A stretch of 64,000 bases of DNA from Limnoperna fortunei (lineage: Eukaryota; Mollusca; Bivalvia; Mytilida; Modiolidae), in contig OX104122.1 in NCBI GenBank assembly GCA_944474755.1, positions 5,481,223 through 5,545,222 on the forward strand. The letters run 5' to 3'. The translations under genes and the position numbers were made by a program. Shown here piece by piece: positions 10,010 to 25,159 of the stretch (position 1 is the first letter of the stretch; the number at the start of each line of letters is the position of its first letter). A model generated the notes under the pieces. That model worked only from the letters and a program-made list of their open reading frames with translations, was not told the DNA's origin and ran no database searches.

Positions 10010-13000
10010 ATGTCTTTATATCTTCAGGTACACACAGTAACAGTTCACACAGCTTATCTGTCTTTATATCTACAGGTAACCACAGTTACAGTTCACGCAG
10101 CTTATCTGTCTTTATATCTACAGGTACACACTGTTACAGTTCACACGGCTTATCTGTCTTTTTATCTACAGGTACACACAGTTACAGTTCACACGGCTTA
10201 TCTGTCTATTTACGTACAGGTACACACAGTAACAGTTCAAATTGTTTATCTGTCTTTATATTTACAGGTACACACAGTAACAGTTCACACAGATTATCTG
10301 TCTTAATATCTACAGGTACACACAGTAACAGTTCACACAGCTTATCTGTCTTATATCTACAGGTACACACAGAAACAGTTTACAAAGCTTATCTGTCTTT
10401 ATATCTACAGGTACGCACATTTACAGTTCACACGGCTTATCTGTCTTTTTATCTACAGGTACACACAGTAACAGTTCACATTGTTTATATGTCTTTATAT
10501 CTACAGGTACACACAGTAACAGTTCACAGGACTTATATATGGCTTCATATCTACAGGTACACACAGTAACAGTTCACACGGCTTATCTGTTATTATATCT
10601 ACAGGTTCACACAGTAACAGTTCACACAGATTATCTGTCTTTAGATCTACAGGTACACACAGTAACAGTTCACAGCTTATCTGTATTATATCTACAGGTA
10701 CACACAGAAACAGTTTACACAGCTTATCTGTCTTTATATCTACAGGTACACAAAGTGACAGTTCACACGACTTATATATGGCTTTATATCTGCCGGTACA
10801 CACAGTAACTGTTCACACGGCTTATCTGTTATTATATCTACAGGTTCACACAGTAACAGTTCACACAGATTATCTGTCTTTATATCTACAGGTACACACA
10901 GAAACAGTTCACACAGCTTATCTGTCTTATATCCAGAGGTACAGACAGTAACAGTTCACACAGCTTATCTGTCTTTATATCTACAGGTACACACAGTAAC
11001 AGTTCACACAGCTTATCTGTCTTTATATCTACAAGTACACACAGTAACAGTTCTCACGGCTTATCTGTCTTTATATCTACAGGTACACACAGTAACAGTT
11101 CACATTGTTTATATGTCTTTATATCTTCAGGTACACACAGTAACAGTTCACACAGCTTATCTGTCTTTATATCTACAGGTACACACAGTTACAGTTCACG
11201 CAGCTTATCTGTCTTTATATCTACAGGTACACACAGTTACAGTTCACACGGCTTATCTGTCTTTTTATCTACAGGTACACACAGTTACAGTTCACACGGC
11301 TTATCTGTCTATTTATGTACAGGTACACACAGTAACAGTTCAAATTGTTTATCTGTCTTTATATTTACAGGTACACACAGTAACAGTTCACACAGATTAT
11401 CTGTCTTAATATCTACAGGTACACACAGTAACAGTTCACACAGCTTATCTGTCTTATATCTACAGGTACACACAGAAACAGTTTACACAGCTTATCTGTC
11501 TTTATATCTACAGGTACGCACAGTAATAGTTCACACGACTTATATATGGCTTTATATCTACAGGTACACACAGAAACAGTTTACAAAGCTTATCTGTCTT
11601 TATATCTACAGGTATGCACATTTACAGTTCACACGGCTTATCTGTCTTTTTATCTACAGGTACACACAGTAACAGTTCACATTGTTTATCTGTCTTTATA
11701 TCTACAGGTACACACAGTAACAGTTCACACAGCTTATCTATCTTTATATCTGCAGGTACACACAGTAACAGTTCACACAGCTTATCTGTCTTTATATCTA
11801 CAGGTACACACAGTAACAGTTCACACAGCTTATCTGTCTTTATATCTACAGGTACACACAGTAACAGTTCACACGACTTATATATGGCTTTATATCTACA
11901 GGTACACACAGTAACAGTTCACACGGCTTATCTGTTATTATATCTACAGGTTCACACAGTAACAGTTCACACAGCTTATCTGTCTTTATATCTACAGGTA
12001 CACACAGTAACAGTTCACACAGCTTTTCTGTCTGATATCTATAGTTACACACAGAAACAGTTTACACAGCTTATCTGTCTTTATATCTACAAGTACGCAC
12101 ATTTACAGTTCACACGGCTTATCTGTCTTTATATCTACAGGTACACACAGTAACAGTTCACACAGCTTATCTGTCTTATATCTACAGGTACACACAGAAA
12201 CAGTTCACACGGCTTATCTGTCTTTATATCTACAGGTACACACAGTAACAGTTTACACGGCTTATCTGTCAATATATCTACAGGTACACACAGTAACAGT
12301 TCACACCGCTTATCTGTCTTATATCTATAGGTACACACAGAAACAGTTTACACAGCTTATCTGTCTTTATATCTACAAGTACGCACATTTACAGTTCACA
12401 CGGCTTATCTGTCTTTATATCTACAGGTACACACAGTAACATATCACACAGCTTATCTGTCTTATATCTAGAGGTACACACAGAAACAGTTTACACAGCT
12501 TATCTGTATTGATATCTACAGGTACGCACATTTACAGTTCACACGGCATATCTGTCTTTTTATCTACAGGTACACACAGTAACAGTTCACCCAGATTATC
12601 TGTCTTTATATCTACAGGTACACACAGTAACACTTCACACAGCTTATCTGTCTTATATCTACAGGTACACACAGAAACAGTTTACACAGCTTATCTGTCT
12701 TTATATCCACAGGTACACACAGTAACAGTTCACACAGCTTATCTGTCTTTATATCTACAGTTACACACATTTACAGTTCACACGGCTTATCTGTCTTTAT
12801 ATCTACAGGTACACACAGTAACTGATCACATGGCTTATCTGTCTTTATATCTACAGGTACACACAGTATCAGTTCACACGGCTTATCTGTCTTTATATCT
12901 ACAGGTACACACAGTAACAGTTCACACAGCTTATCTGTCTTTATATCTACAGTTACATACATTTACAGTTCACACGGCTTATCTGTCTTTATATCTACAG

Positions 13001-16000
13001 GTACACACAGTAACTGATCACACGGCTTATCTGTCTTTATATCTACAGGTACACACAGTATCAGTTCACACGGCTTATCTGTCTTTTTATCTACAGGTAC
13101 ACACAGTAACAGTTCACACAGCTTATCTGTCTTTATATCTACAGGTACACACAGTAACAGTTCACACGACTTATATATGGCTTTATATCTACAGGTACAC
13201 ACAGTAACAGTTCACACGGCTTATCTGTCTTTATATCTACAGGTACACACAGTAACAGTTCACACAGCTTATCTGTCTTGATATCTACAGGTACAAACAG
13301 TAACAGTTCACATGGCTTATCTGTCTTTATATCTACAGGTACACACAGTAACAGTTCACACGGCTTATCTGTCTTTATATCTACAGGTACACACAGTAAC
13401 AGTTCACACAGCTTATCTGTCTTTATATCTACAGGTACACACAGTAACAGTTCACACGACTTATATATGGCTTTATATCTACAGGTACACACAGTAACAG
13501 TTCACACGGCTTATCTGTTATTATATCTACAGGTTCACACAGTTACAGTTCACACAGATTATCTGTCTTTATATCTACAGGTACACACAGTAACAGTTCA
13601 CACAGCTTATCTGTCTTATATCTACAGGTACACACAGAAACAGTTTACACAGCTTATCTGTCTTTATATCTACAGGTACACACAGTAACAGTTCACACGG
13701 CTTATCTGTTATTATATCCAGAGGTACAGACAGTAACAGTTCACACAGCTTATCCGTCTTTATATCTACAGGTACACACATGCAGTAACAGTTCACACAG
13801 CTTATCTGTCTTTATATCTACAAGTACACACAGTAACAGTTCTCACGGCTTATCTGTCTTTATATCTACAGGTACACACAGTAACAGTTTACATTGTTTA
13901 TATGTCTTTATATCTTCAGGTACACACAGTAACAGTTCACACAGCTTATCTGTCTTTATATCTACAGGTAACCACAGTTACAGTTCACGCAGCTTATCTG
14001 TCTTTATATCTACAGGTACACACAGTTACAGTTCACACGGCTTATCTGTCTTTTTATCTACAGGTACACACAGTTACAGTTCACACGGCTTATCTGTCTA
14101 TTTATGTACAGGTACACACAGTAACAGTTCAAATTGTTTATCTGTCTTTATATTTACAGGTACACACAGTAACAGTTCACACAGATTATCTGTCTTAATA
14201 TCTACAGGTACACACAGTAACAGTTCACACAGCTTATCTGTCTTATATCTACAGGTACACACAGAAACAGTTTACACAGCTTATCTGTCTTTATATCTAC
14301 AGGTACGCACAGTAATAGTTCACACGACTTATATATGGCTTTATATCTACAGGTACACACAGAAACAGTTTACAAAGCTTATCTGTCTTTATATCTACAG
14401 GTACGCACATTTACAGTTCACACGGCTTATCTGTCATTTTATCTACAGGTACACACAGTAACAGTTCACATTGTTTATATGTCTTTATATCTACAGGTAC
14501 ACACAGTAACAGTTCACACAGCTTATCTATCTTTATATCTGCAGGTACACACAGTAACAGTTCACACAGCTTATCTGTCTTTATATCTACAGGTACACAC
14601 AGTAACAGTTCACACGACTTATATATGGCTTTATATCTACAGGTACACACAGTAACAGTTCACACGGCATATTTGTTATTATATCTACAGGTTCACACAG
14701 TAACAGTTCACACAGCTTATCTGTCTTTATATCTACAGGTACACACAGTAACAGTTCACACAGCTTATCTGTCTTATATCTATAGTTACACACAGAAACT
14801 GTTTACACAGCTTATCTGTCTTTATATCTACAAGTACGCACATTTACAGTTCACACGGCTTATCTGTCTTTATATCTACAGGTACACACAGTAACAGTTC
14901 ACACAGCTTATCTGTCTTTATATCTACAGGTACACACAGTAACAGTTCACAGGACTTATATATGGCTTTATATCTACAGGTACACACAGTAACAGTTCAC
15001 ATGGCTTATCTGTTATTATATCTACAGGTTCACACAGTAACAGTTCACACAGATTATTTGTCTTTATATCTACAGGTACACACAGTAACAGTTCACACAG
15101 CTTATCTGTATTATATCTACAGGTACACACAGAAACAGTTTACACAGCTTATCTGTCTTTATATCTACAGGTACACAAAGTTACAGTTCACACGACTTAT
15201 ATATGGCTTTATATCTGCCGGTACACACAGTAACTGTTCACACGGCTTATCTGTTATTATATCTACAGGTTCACACAGTAACAGTTCACACAGATTATCT
15301 GTCTTTATATCTACAGGTACACACAGAAACAGTTCACACAGCTTATCTGTCTTATATCCAGAGGTACAGACAGTAACAGTTCACACAGCTTATCTGTCTT
15401 TATATCTACAAGTACACACAGTAACAGTTCTCACGGCTTATCTGTCTTTATATCTACAGGTACACACAGTAACAGTTCACATTGTTTATATGTCTTTATA
15501 TCTTCAGGTACACACAGTAACAGTTCACACAGCTTATCTGTCTTTATATCTACAGGTACACACAGTTACAGTTCACGCAGCTTATCTGTCTTTATATCTA
15601 CAGGTACACACAGTTACAGTTCACACGGCTTATCTGTCCTTTTATCTACAGGTACACACAGTTACAGTTCACACGGCTTATCTGTCTATTTATGTACAGG
15701 TACACACAGTAACAGTTCAAATTGTTTATCTGTCTTTATATTTACAGGTACGCACAGTAACAGTTCACACAGATTATCTGTCTTAATATCTACAGGTACA
15801 CACAGTAACAGTTCACACAGCTTATCTGTCTTATATCTACAGGTACACACAGAAACAGTTTACACAGCTTATCTGTCTTTATATCTACAGGTACGCACAG
15901 TAATAGTTCACACGACTTATATATGGCTTTATATCTACAGGTACACACAGAAACAGTTTACAAAGCTTATCTGTCTTATTATATCTACAGGTACGCACAT

Positions 16001-17997
16001 TTACGGTTCACACGGCTTATCTGTCTTTTTATCTACAGGTACACACAGTAACAGTTCACATTGTTTATATGTCTTTATATCTACAGGTACACACAGTAAC
16101 AGTTCACACAGCTTATCTATCTTTATATCTGCAGGTACACACAGTAACAGTTCACACAGCTTATCTGTTATTATATCTACAGGTACACACAGTTACAGTT
16201 CACACAGATTATCTGTCTTTATATCTACAGGTACACACAGTAACAGTTCACACAGCTTATCTGTCTTATATCTACAGGTAAAGACAGTAACAGTTCACAC
16301 AGCTTATCTGTCTTTATATCTACAGGTACACACAGTAACAGTTCACATTGTTTATATGTCTTTATATCTTCAGGTACACACAGTAACAGTTCACACAGCT
16401 TATCTGTCTTCATATCTACAGGTACACACAGTTACAGTTTACGCAGCTTATCTGTCTTTATATCTACAGGTACACACAGTTACAGTTCACACGGCTTATC
16501 TGTCTTTTTATCTACAGGTACACACAGTTACAGTTCACACGGCTTATCTGTCTATTTATGTACAGGTACACACAGTAACAGTCGACATTGTTTATCTGTC
16601 TTTATATTTACAGGTACACACAGTAACAGTTCACACAGATTATCTGTCTTAATATCTACAGGTACACACAGTAACACTTCACACAGCTTATCTGTCTTAT
16701 ATCTACAGGTACACACAGAAACAGTTTACACAGCTTATCTGTCTTTATATCTACAGGTACGCACAGTAATAGTTCACACGACTTATATATGGCTTTATAT
16801 CTACAGGTACACACAGAAACAGTTTACAAAGCTTATCTGTCTTTATATCTACAGGTACGCACATTTACAGTTCACATGGCTTATCTGTCTTTTTATCTAC
16901 AGGTACACACAGTAACAGTTCACATTGTTTATCTGTCTTTATATCTACAGGTACACACAGTAACAGTTCACACAGCTTATCTATCTTTATATCTGCAGGT
17001 ACACACAGTAACAGTTCACACAGCTTATCTGTCTTTATATCTACAGGTACACACAGTAACAGTTCACACGACTTATATATGGCTTTATATCTACAGGTAC
17101 ACACAGTAACAGTTCACACGGCTTATCTGTTATTATATCTACTGGTTCACACAGTAACAGTTCACACAGCTTATCTGTCCTTATATCTACAGGTACACAC
17201 AGTAACAGTTCACACAGCTTATCTGTCTTATATCTACAGGTACACACAAAACAGTTTACACAGCTTATCTGTCTTTATATCTACAAGTACGCACATTTAC
17301 AGTTCACACGGCTTATCTGTCCTTATATCTACAGGTACACACAGTAACAGTTCACACAACTTATCTATCTTTATATCTACAGGTACACACAGAAACAGTT
17401 TACACAGCTTATCTGTCTTATATCTACAGGTACACACAGTAACAGTTCACACGACTTATATATGGCTTTATATCTACAGGTACACACAGTAACAGTTCAC
17501 ACGGCTTATCTGTTATTATATCTACAGGTTCACACAGTAACAGTTCACACAGATTATCTGTCTTTATATCTACAGGTAGACACAGTAACAGTTCACACAG
17601 CTTATCTGTCTTATATCTACAGGTACAGACAGTAACAGTTCACACAGCTTATCTGTCTTTATATCTACAGGTACACACAGTAACAGTTCACATTGTTTAT
17701 ATGTCTTTATATCTTCAGGTACACACAGTAACAGTTCACACAGCTTATCTGTCTTCATATCTACAGGTACACACAGTTACAGTTCACTCAGCTTATCTGT
17801 CTTTATATCTACAGGTACACACAGTTACAGTTCACACGGCTTATCTGTCTTTTTATCTACAGGTACACACAGTTACAGTTCACACGGCTTATCTGTCTAT
17901 TTATGTACAGGTACACACAGTAACAGTTCACATTGTTTATCTGTCTTTATATTTACAGGTACACACAGTAACAGTTCACACAGATTATCTGTCTTAA
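10010..17997 (+). repeat. Six-monomer cassette present six times
   Basis: A run of about 297 bp with a fixed order of variants: ATATCTTCAGG, then CACGCAGC or a close form, then TTTTTATCTACAGG, CTATTTATGTACAGG, ATATTTACAGG and finally AGATTATCTGTCTTAATATC. Copies start near 10010, 11113, 13902, 15490, 16356 and 17701, with an older, more diverged copy near 5639. Spacings of 1103, 2789, 1588, 866 and 1345 bp are irregular, so the cassette was carried in duplications of different size. In frame it reads as a 98-codon open frame ending at the same TAA. Confidence 0.8.
13575..14275 (+). repeat. Copy of 9683-10383 (offset 3,892 bp)
   Basis: About 700 bp repeats the ordered variants of 9683-10383, including the 52-bp monomer and the six-monomer cassette. 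It then switches to material related to 11113 onward (offset 2,789 bp). The breakpoint is marked by TTTACAAAGC in one copy against TTTACACAGC in the other. Confidence 0.75.
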
Positions 17998-18759
17998 TAT
18001 CTACAGGTACACACAGTAACAGTTCACACAGCTTATCTGTCTTATATCTACAGGTACACACAGAAACAGTTTACACAGCTTATCTGTCTTTATATCTACA
18101 GGTACGCACAGTAATAGTTCACACGACTTATATGGCTTTATATATATAGGTACACACAGAAACAGTTTACAAAGCTTATCTGTCTTTATATCTACAGGTA
18201 CGCACATTTACAGTTCACACGGCTTATCTGTCTTTTTATCTACAGGTACACACAGTAACAGTTCACATTGTTTATCTGTCTTTATATCTACAGGTACACA
18301 CAGTAACAGTTCACACAGCTTATCTATCTTTATATCTGCAGGTACACACAGTAACAGTTCACACAGCTTATCTGTCTTTATATCTCCAGGTACACACAGT
18401 AACAGTTCACACGACTTATATATGGCTTTATATCTACAGGTACACACAGTAACAGTTCACACGGCTTATCTGTTATTATATCTACTGGTTCACACAGTAA
18501 CAGTTCACACAGCTTATCTGTCTTTATATCTACAGGTACACACAGTAACAGTTCACACAGCTTATCTGTCTTATATCTACATCTACACACAAAACAGTTT
18601 ACACAGCTTATCTGTCTTTATATCTACAAGTACGCACATTTACAGTTCACACGGCTTATCTGTCTTTATATCTACAGGTACACACAGTAACAGTTCACAC
18701 AGCTTATCCGTCTTATATCTACAGGTACACACAGAAACAGTTTACACAGCTTATCTGTA

Positions 18760-19090
18760 TTGATATCTACAGGTACGCACATTTACAGTTCACACGGCTT
18801 ATCTGTCTTTTTATCTACAGGTACACACAGTAACAGTTCACACAGATTATCTGTCTTTATATCTACAGGTACACACAGTAACAGTTCACACAGCTTATCT
18901 GTCTTTATATCCACAGGTACACACAGTAACAGTTCACACGGCTTATCTCTCTTTATATCTACAGGTACACACAGTAACAGTTCACACAGCTTATTTGTCT
19001 TTATATCTACAGGTACACACAGTAACAGTTCACACAGCTTATCTGTCTTTATATCTACAGGTACACACATTTACAGTTCACACGGCTTAT
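18760..19090 (+). repeat. Segment repeated at 20814-21144 (offset 2,054 bp)
   Basis: The run beginning TTGATATCTACAGG then TACGCACATTTACAG and TTTTTATCTACAGG recurs at 20814 with the same order and few substitutions. One difference is CTCTCTTTATATC here against CTGTCTTTATATC there. Confidence 0.7.
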
Positions 19091-19439
19091 CTGTCTTTAT
19101 ATCTACAGGTACACACAGTAACTGATCACACGGCTTATCTGTCTTTATATCTACAGGTACACACAGTAACTGTTCAGACGGCTTATGTCTTTATATCTAC
19201 AGGTACACACAGTTACAGATCACACGGCTTATCTGTCTTTATATCTACAGGTACACACATTTACAGTTCACACGGCTTATCTGTCTTTATATCTACAGGT
19301 ACACACAGTAACTGATCACACGGCTTATATGTCTTTATATCTACAGGTACACACAGTAACAGTTCAGACGGCTTATGTCTTTATATCTACAGGTACACAC
19401 AGTAACAGTTCACACAGCTTATCTGTCTTTATATCTACA

Positions 19440-19633
19440 GGTACACACAGTAACAGTTCACACGACTTATATATGGCTTTATATCTACAGGTACACACAG
19501 TAACAGTTCACACGGCTTATCTGTCTTTATATCTACAGGTACACACAGTAACTGTTCACACGGCTTATCTGTCTTTATATCTACAGGTACACACAGTAAC
19601 AGTTCACACAGCTTATCTGTCTTTATATCTACA
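19440..19633 (+). repeat. 194-bp tetramer unit
   Basis: One 50-bp GACTTATATATGG monomer followed by three 48-bp monomers. The marker G positions are 19464 and 19658, exactly 194 bp apart. The same unit recurs as a tandem pair at 21162-21549. Confidence 0.8.
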
Positions 19634-21161
19634 GGTACACACAGTAACAGTTCACACGACTTATATATGGCTTTATATCTACAGGTACACACAGTAACAG
19701 TTCACACGGCTTATCTGTTATAATATCTACAGGTTCACACAGTAACAGTTCACACAGATTATCTGTCTTTATATCTACAGGTACACACAGTAACAGTTCA
19801 CACAGCTTATCTGTCTTATATCTACAGGTACACACAGAAACAGTTTACACAGCTTATCTGTCTTTATATCTACAGGTACACAAAGTACACGACTTATATA
19901 TGGCTTTATATCTGCCGGTACACACAGTAACTGTTCACACGGCTTATCTGTTATTATATCCACAGGTTCACACAGTAACAGTTCACACAGATTATCTGTC
20001 TTTATATCTACAGGTACACACAGTAACAGTTCACACAGCTTATCTGTCTTATATCCAGAGGTACAGACAGTAACAGTTCACACAGCTTATCTGTCTTTAT
20101 ATCTACAGGTACACACAGTAACAGTTCACGCAGCTTATCTGTCTTTATATCTACAGGTATACACAGTAACAGTTCACACAGCTTATCTGTCTTTATATCT
20201 ACAGGTACAAACAGTAACAGTTCACATGGCTTATCTGTCTTTATATCTACAGGTACACACAGTAACAGTTCACACGGCTTATCTGTCTTTATATCTACAG
20301 GTACACACAGTAACAGTTCACACAGCTTATCTGTCTTTATATCTACAGGTACACACAGTAACAGTTCACACGACTTATATATGGCTTTATATCTACAGGT
20401 ACACACAGTAAAAGTTCACACGGCTTATCTGTTATTATATCTACAGGTTCACAGAGTAACAGTTCACACAGATTATCTGTCTTTATATCTACAGGTACAC
20501 ACAGTAACAGTTCACACAGATTATCTGTCTTTATATCTACAGGTACACACAGTAACAGTTCACACGGCTTATCTGTCTTTATATCTACAGGTACACACAG
20601 AAACAGTTTAAACAGCTTATCTGTCTTATATCTACAGGTACACACAGTAAAAGTTCACACAGCTTATCCGTCTTATATCTACAGGTACACACAGAAACAG
20701 TTTACACAGCTTATCCGTCTTATATCTACAGGTACACACAGTAACAGTTCACACAGCTTATCCGTCTTATATCTACAGGTACACACAGAAACAGTTTACA
20801 CAGCTTATCTGTATTGATATCTACAGGTACGCACATTTACAGTTCACACGGCTTATCTGTCTTTTTATCTACAGGTACACACAGTAACAGTTCACACAGA
20901 TTATCTTTCTTTATATCTACAGGTACACACAGTAACAGTTCACACAGCTTATCTGTCTTTATATCCACAGGTACACACAGTAACAGTTCACACGGCTTAT
21001 CTGTCTTTATATCTACAGGTACACACAGTAACAGTTCACACAGCTTATTTGTCTTTATATCTACAGGTACACACAGTAACAGTTCACACAGCTTATCTGT
21101 CTTTATATCTACAGGTACACACATTTACAGTTCACACGGCTTATCTGTCTTTATATCTACA

Positions 21162-21549
21162 GGTACACACAGTAACAGTTCACACGACTTATATATGGCT
21201 TTATATCTACAGGTACACACAGTAACAGTTCACACGGCTTATCTGTCTTTATATCTACAGGTACACACAGTAACTGTTCACACGCCTTATCTGTCTTTAT
21301 ATCTACAGGTACACACAGTAACAGTTCACACAGCTTATCTGTCTTTATATCTACAGGTACACACAGTAACAGTTCACACGACTTATATATGGCTTTATAT
21401 CTACAGGTACACACAGTAACAGTTCACACGGCTTATCTGTCTTTATATCTACAGGTACACACAGTAACTGTTCACACGGCTTATCTGTCTTTATATCTAC
21501 AGGTACACACAGTAACAGTTCACACAGCTTATCTGTCTTTATATCTACA
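21162..21549 (+). repeat. Tandem pair of 194-bp tetramers
   Basis: Two consecutive 50+48+48+48 units: 50-bp markers at 21186, 21380 and 21574 are each 194 bp apart. Both carry the rare GTAACTGTTCACACG monomer at the same place. The unit length is near a typical nucleosome repeat length. A five-monomer version (242 bp) follows at about 23784-24026. Confidence 0.85.
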
Positions 21550-24500
21550 GGTACACACAGTAACAGTTCACACGACTTATATATGGCTTTATATCTACAG
21601 GTACACACAGTAACAGTTCAAACGGCTTATCTGTTATTATATCTACAGGTTCACACAGTAACAGTTCACACAGATTATCTGTCTTTATATCTACAGGTAC
21701 ACACAGTAACAGTTCACACAGCTTATCTGTCTTATATCTACAGGTACACACAGAAACAGTTTACACAGCTTATCTGTCTTTATATCTACAGGTACACAAA
21801 GTTACAGTTCACACGACTTATATATGGCTTTATATCTGCCGGTACACACAGTAACTGTTCACACGGCTTATCTGTTATTATATCTACAGGTTCACACAGT
21901 AACAGTTCACAGATTATCTGTCTTTATATCTACAGGTACACACAGTAACAGTTCACACAGCTTATCTGTCTTATATCCAGAGGTACAGACAGTAACAGTT
22001 CACACAGCTTATCTGTCTTTATATCTACAGGTACACACAGTAACAGTTCACACAGCTTATCTGTCTTTATATCTACAGGTACACACAGTAACAGTTCACA
22101 CAGCTTATCTGTCTTTATATCTACAGGTACACACAGTAACAGTTCACATGGCTTATCTGTCTTTATATCTACAGGTACACACAGTAACAGTTCACATGGC
22201 TTATCTGTCTTTATATCTACAGGTACACACAGTAACAGTTCACACGACTTATATATGGCTTTATATCTACAGGTACACACAGTAAAAGTTCACACGGCTA
22301 ATCTGTTATTATATCTACAGGTTGACAGAGTAACAGTTCACACAGATTATCTGTCTTTATATCTACAGGTACACACAGTAACAGTTCACACAGATTATCT
22401 GTCTTTATATCTACAGGTACACACAGTAACAGTTCACACGGCTTATCTGTCTTTATATCTACAGGTACACACAGAAACAGTTTACACAGCTTATCTGTCT
22501 TATATCTACAGGTACACACAGTAAAAGTTCACACGGCTGATCTGTCTTTATATCTACAGGTACACACAGTAACAGTTCACACGACTTATATATGGCTTTA
22601 TATCTACAGGTACACACAGTAACAGTTCACACGGCTTATCTGTTATTATATCTACAGGTTCACACAGTAACAGTTCACACAAATTATCTGTCTTTATATC
22701 TACAGGTACACACAGTAACAGTTCACACAGCTTATCTGTCTTATATCTACAGGTACAGACAGTAACAGTTCACACAGCTTATCTGTCTTTATATCTACAG
22801 GTACACACAGAACAGTTCACACGGCTTATCTGTCTTTATATCTACAGGTACACACAGTAACAGTTAGCACGGCTTATCTGTCTTTATATCTACAGGTACA
22901 CACAGTAACAGTTCACACAGCTTATCTGTCTTTATATCTACAGGTATACACAGTAACAGTTCACACGACTTACATATAGCTTTATATCTACAGTTACACA
23001 CAGTAACAGTTAACACTGCTTATCTGTTATTATATCTACAGGTTCACACAGTAACAGTTCACACAGATTATCTGTCTTTATATATACATGTACACACAGT
23101 AACAGTTCACACAGCTTATCTGTCTTATATCTACAGGTACACATAGTAACAGTTCACACGCCTTATCTGTCTTTATATCTACAGGTACACACATTAACAG
23201 TTCACACAGCTGATCTGTCTTTACATCTACAGGTACAAACAGTAACAGTTCACACGGCTTATCTGTCTTTATATCTACAGATACACACAGTAACAGTTCA
23301 CACGGCTTATCTGTCTTTATATCTACAGGTACACACAGTAACAGTTCACACATCTTATCTGTCTTTATATCTACAGGTACACACAGTAACAGTTCACACG
23401 GCTTATCTGTCTTTATATCTACAGGTACACACAGTAACAGTTCACACAGCTTATCTGTCCTTATATCTACAGGTACACACAGTAACAGTTCACACAGATT
23501 ATCTGTCTTTATTTCTGCAGGTACACACAGTAACAGTTCACACAGCTTATATGTCTTTATATCTACAGGTACACACAGTAACAGTTCACACGGCTTATCT
23601 GTCTTTATATCTACAGGTACACACAATTACAGTTCACACAGCTTATTTGTCTTTATATCTACAGGTACACACAGTAACAGTTCACATTGTTTATCTGTCT
23701 TTATATCTACAGGTAAACACAGTAACAGTTCACACAACTTATCTGTCTTTATATCTACAGGTACACACAGTAACAGTTCACACGACTTATATATGGCTTT
23801 ATATCTACAGGTACACACAGTAACAGTTCACACGGCTTATCTGTCTTTATATCTACAGGTACACACAGTAACAGTTCACACGGCTTATCTGTCTTTATAT
23901 CTACAGGTACACACAGTAACTGTTCACACGGCTTATCTGTCTTTATATCTACAGGTACACACAGTAACAGTTCACACAGCTTATCTGTCTTTATATCTAC
24001 AGGTACACACAGTAAAAGTTCACACGACTTATATATGGCTTTATATCTACAGGTACACACAGTAACAGTTCACACGGCTTATCTGTTATTATATCTACAG
24101 GTTCACACAGTAACAGTTCACACAGATTATCTGTCTTTATATCTACAGGTACACACAGTAACAGTTCACACAGCTTATCTGTCTTATATCTACAGGTACA
24201 CACAGAAACAGTTTACACAGCTTATCTGTCTTTATATCTACAGGTACACAAAGTTACAGTTCACACGACTTATATATGGCTTTATATCTGCCGGTACACA
24301 CAGTAACTGTTCACACGGCTTATCTGTTATTATATCTACAGGTTCACACAGTAACAGTTCACACAGATTATCTGTCTTTATATCTACAGGTACACACAGT
24401 AACAGTTCACACAGCTTATCTGTCTTATATCCAGAGGTACAGACAGTTACAGTTCACACAGCTTATCTGTCTTTATATCTACAGGTACACACAGTAACAG

Positions 24501-25159
24501 TTCACACAGCTTATCTGTCTTTATATCTACAAGTACACACAGTAACAGTTCACACAGCTTATCTGTCTTTATATCTACAGGTACAAACAGTAACCGTTCA
24601 CATGGCTTATCTGTCTTTATATCTACAGGTACACACAGTAACAGTTCACACGACTTATATATGGCTTTATATCTACAGGTACACACAGTAAAAGTTCACA
24701 CGGCTTATCTGTTATTATATCTACAGGTTCACAGAGTAACAGTTCACACAGATTATCTGTCTTTATATCTACAGGTACACAAAGTTACAGTTCACACGAC
24801 TTATATATGGCTTTATATCTGCCGGTACACACAGTAACTGTTCACACGGCTTATCTGTTATTATATCTACAGGTTCACACAGTAACAGTTCACACAGATT
24901 ATCTGTCTTTATATCTACAGGTACACACAGTAACAGTTCACACAGCTTATCTGTCTTATATCCAGAGGTACAGACAGTAACAGTTCACACAGCTTATCTG
25001 TCTTTATATCTACAGGTACACACAGTAACAGTTCACACAGCTTATCTGTCTTTATATCTACAAGTACACACAGTAACAGTTCACACAGCTTATCTGTCTT
25101 TATATCTACAGGTACAAACAGTAACAGTTCACATGGCTTATATGTCTTTATATCTACAG

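Larger units (their letters stand above)
6040..18740 (+). repeat. Array domain 2: 2,065-bp duplication and cassette region
   Basis: Characterised by the 50-bp GACTTATATATGG monomer, TACGCACATTTACAG monomers, 47-bp GTCTTATATCTAC monomers, GAAACAGTTTACAC monomers and the TTATTATATCTACAGG end followed by TTCACACAG. Frequent 47- and 50-bp units keep open frames short here. No gene is seen. Confidence 0.75.

Noticed and set aside
21162..21549. Alpha-satellite-like centromere repeat
   Set aside because: The 194-bp tetramer is local and built from 48-bp monomers. No CENP-B-box-like motif was recognised and centromere position cannot be judged from sequence.
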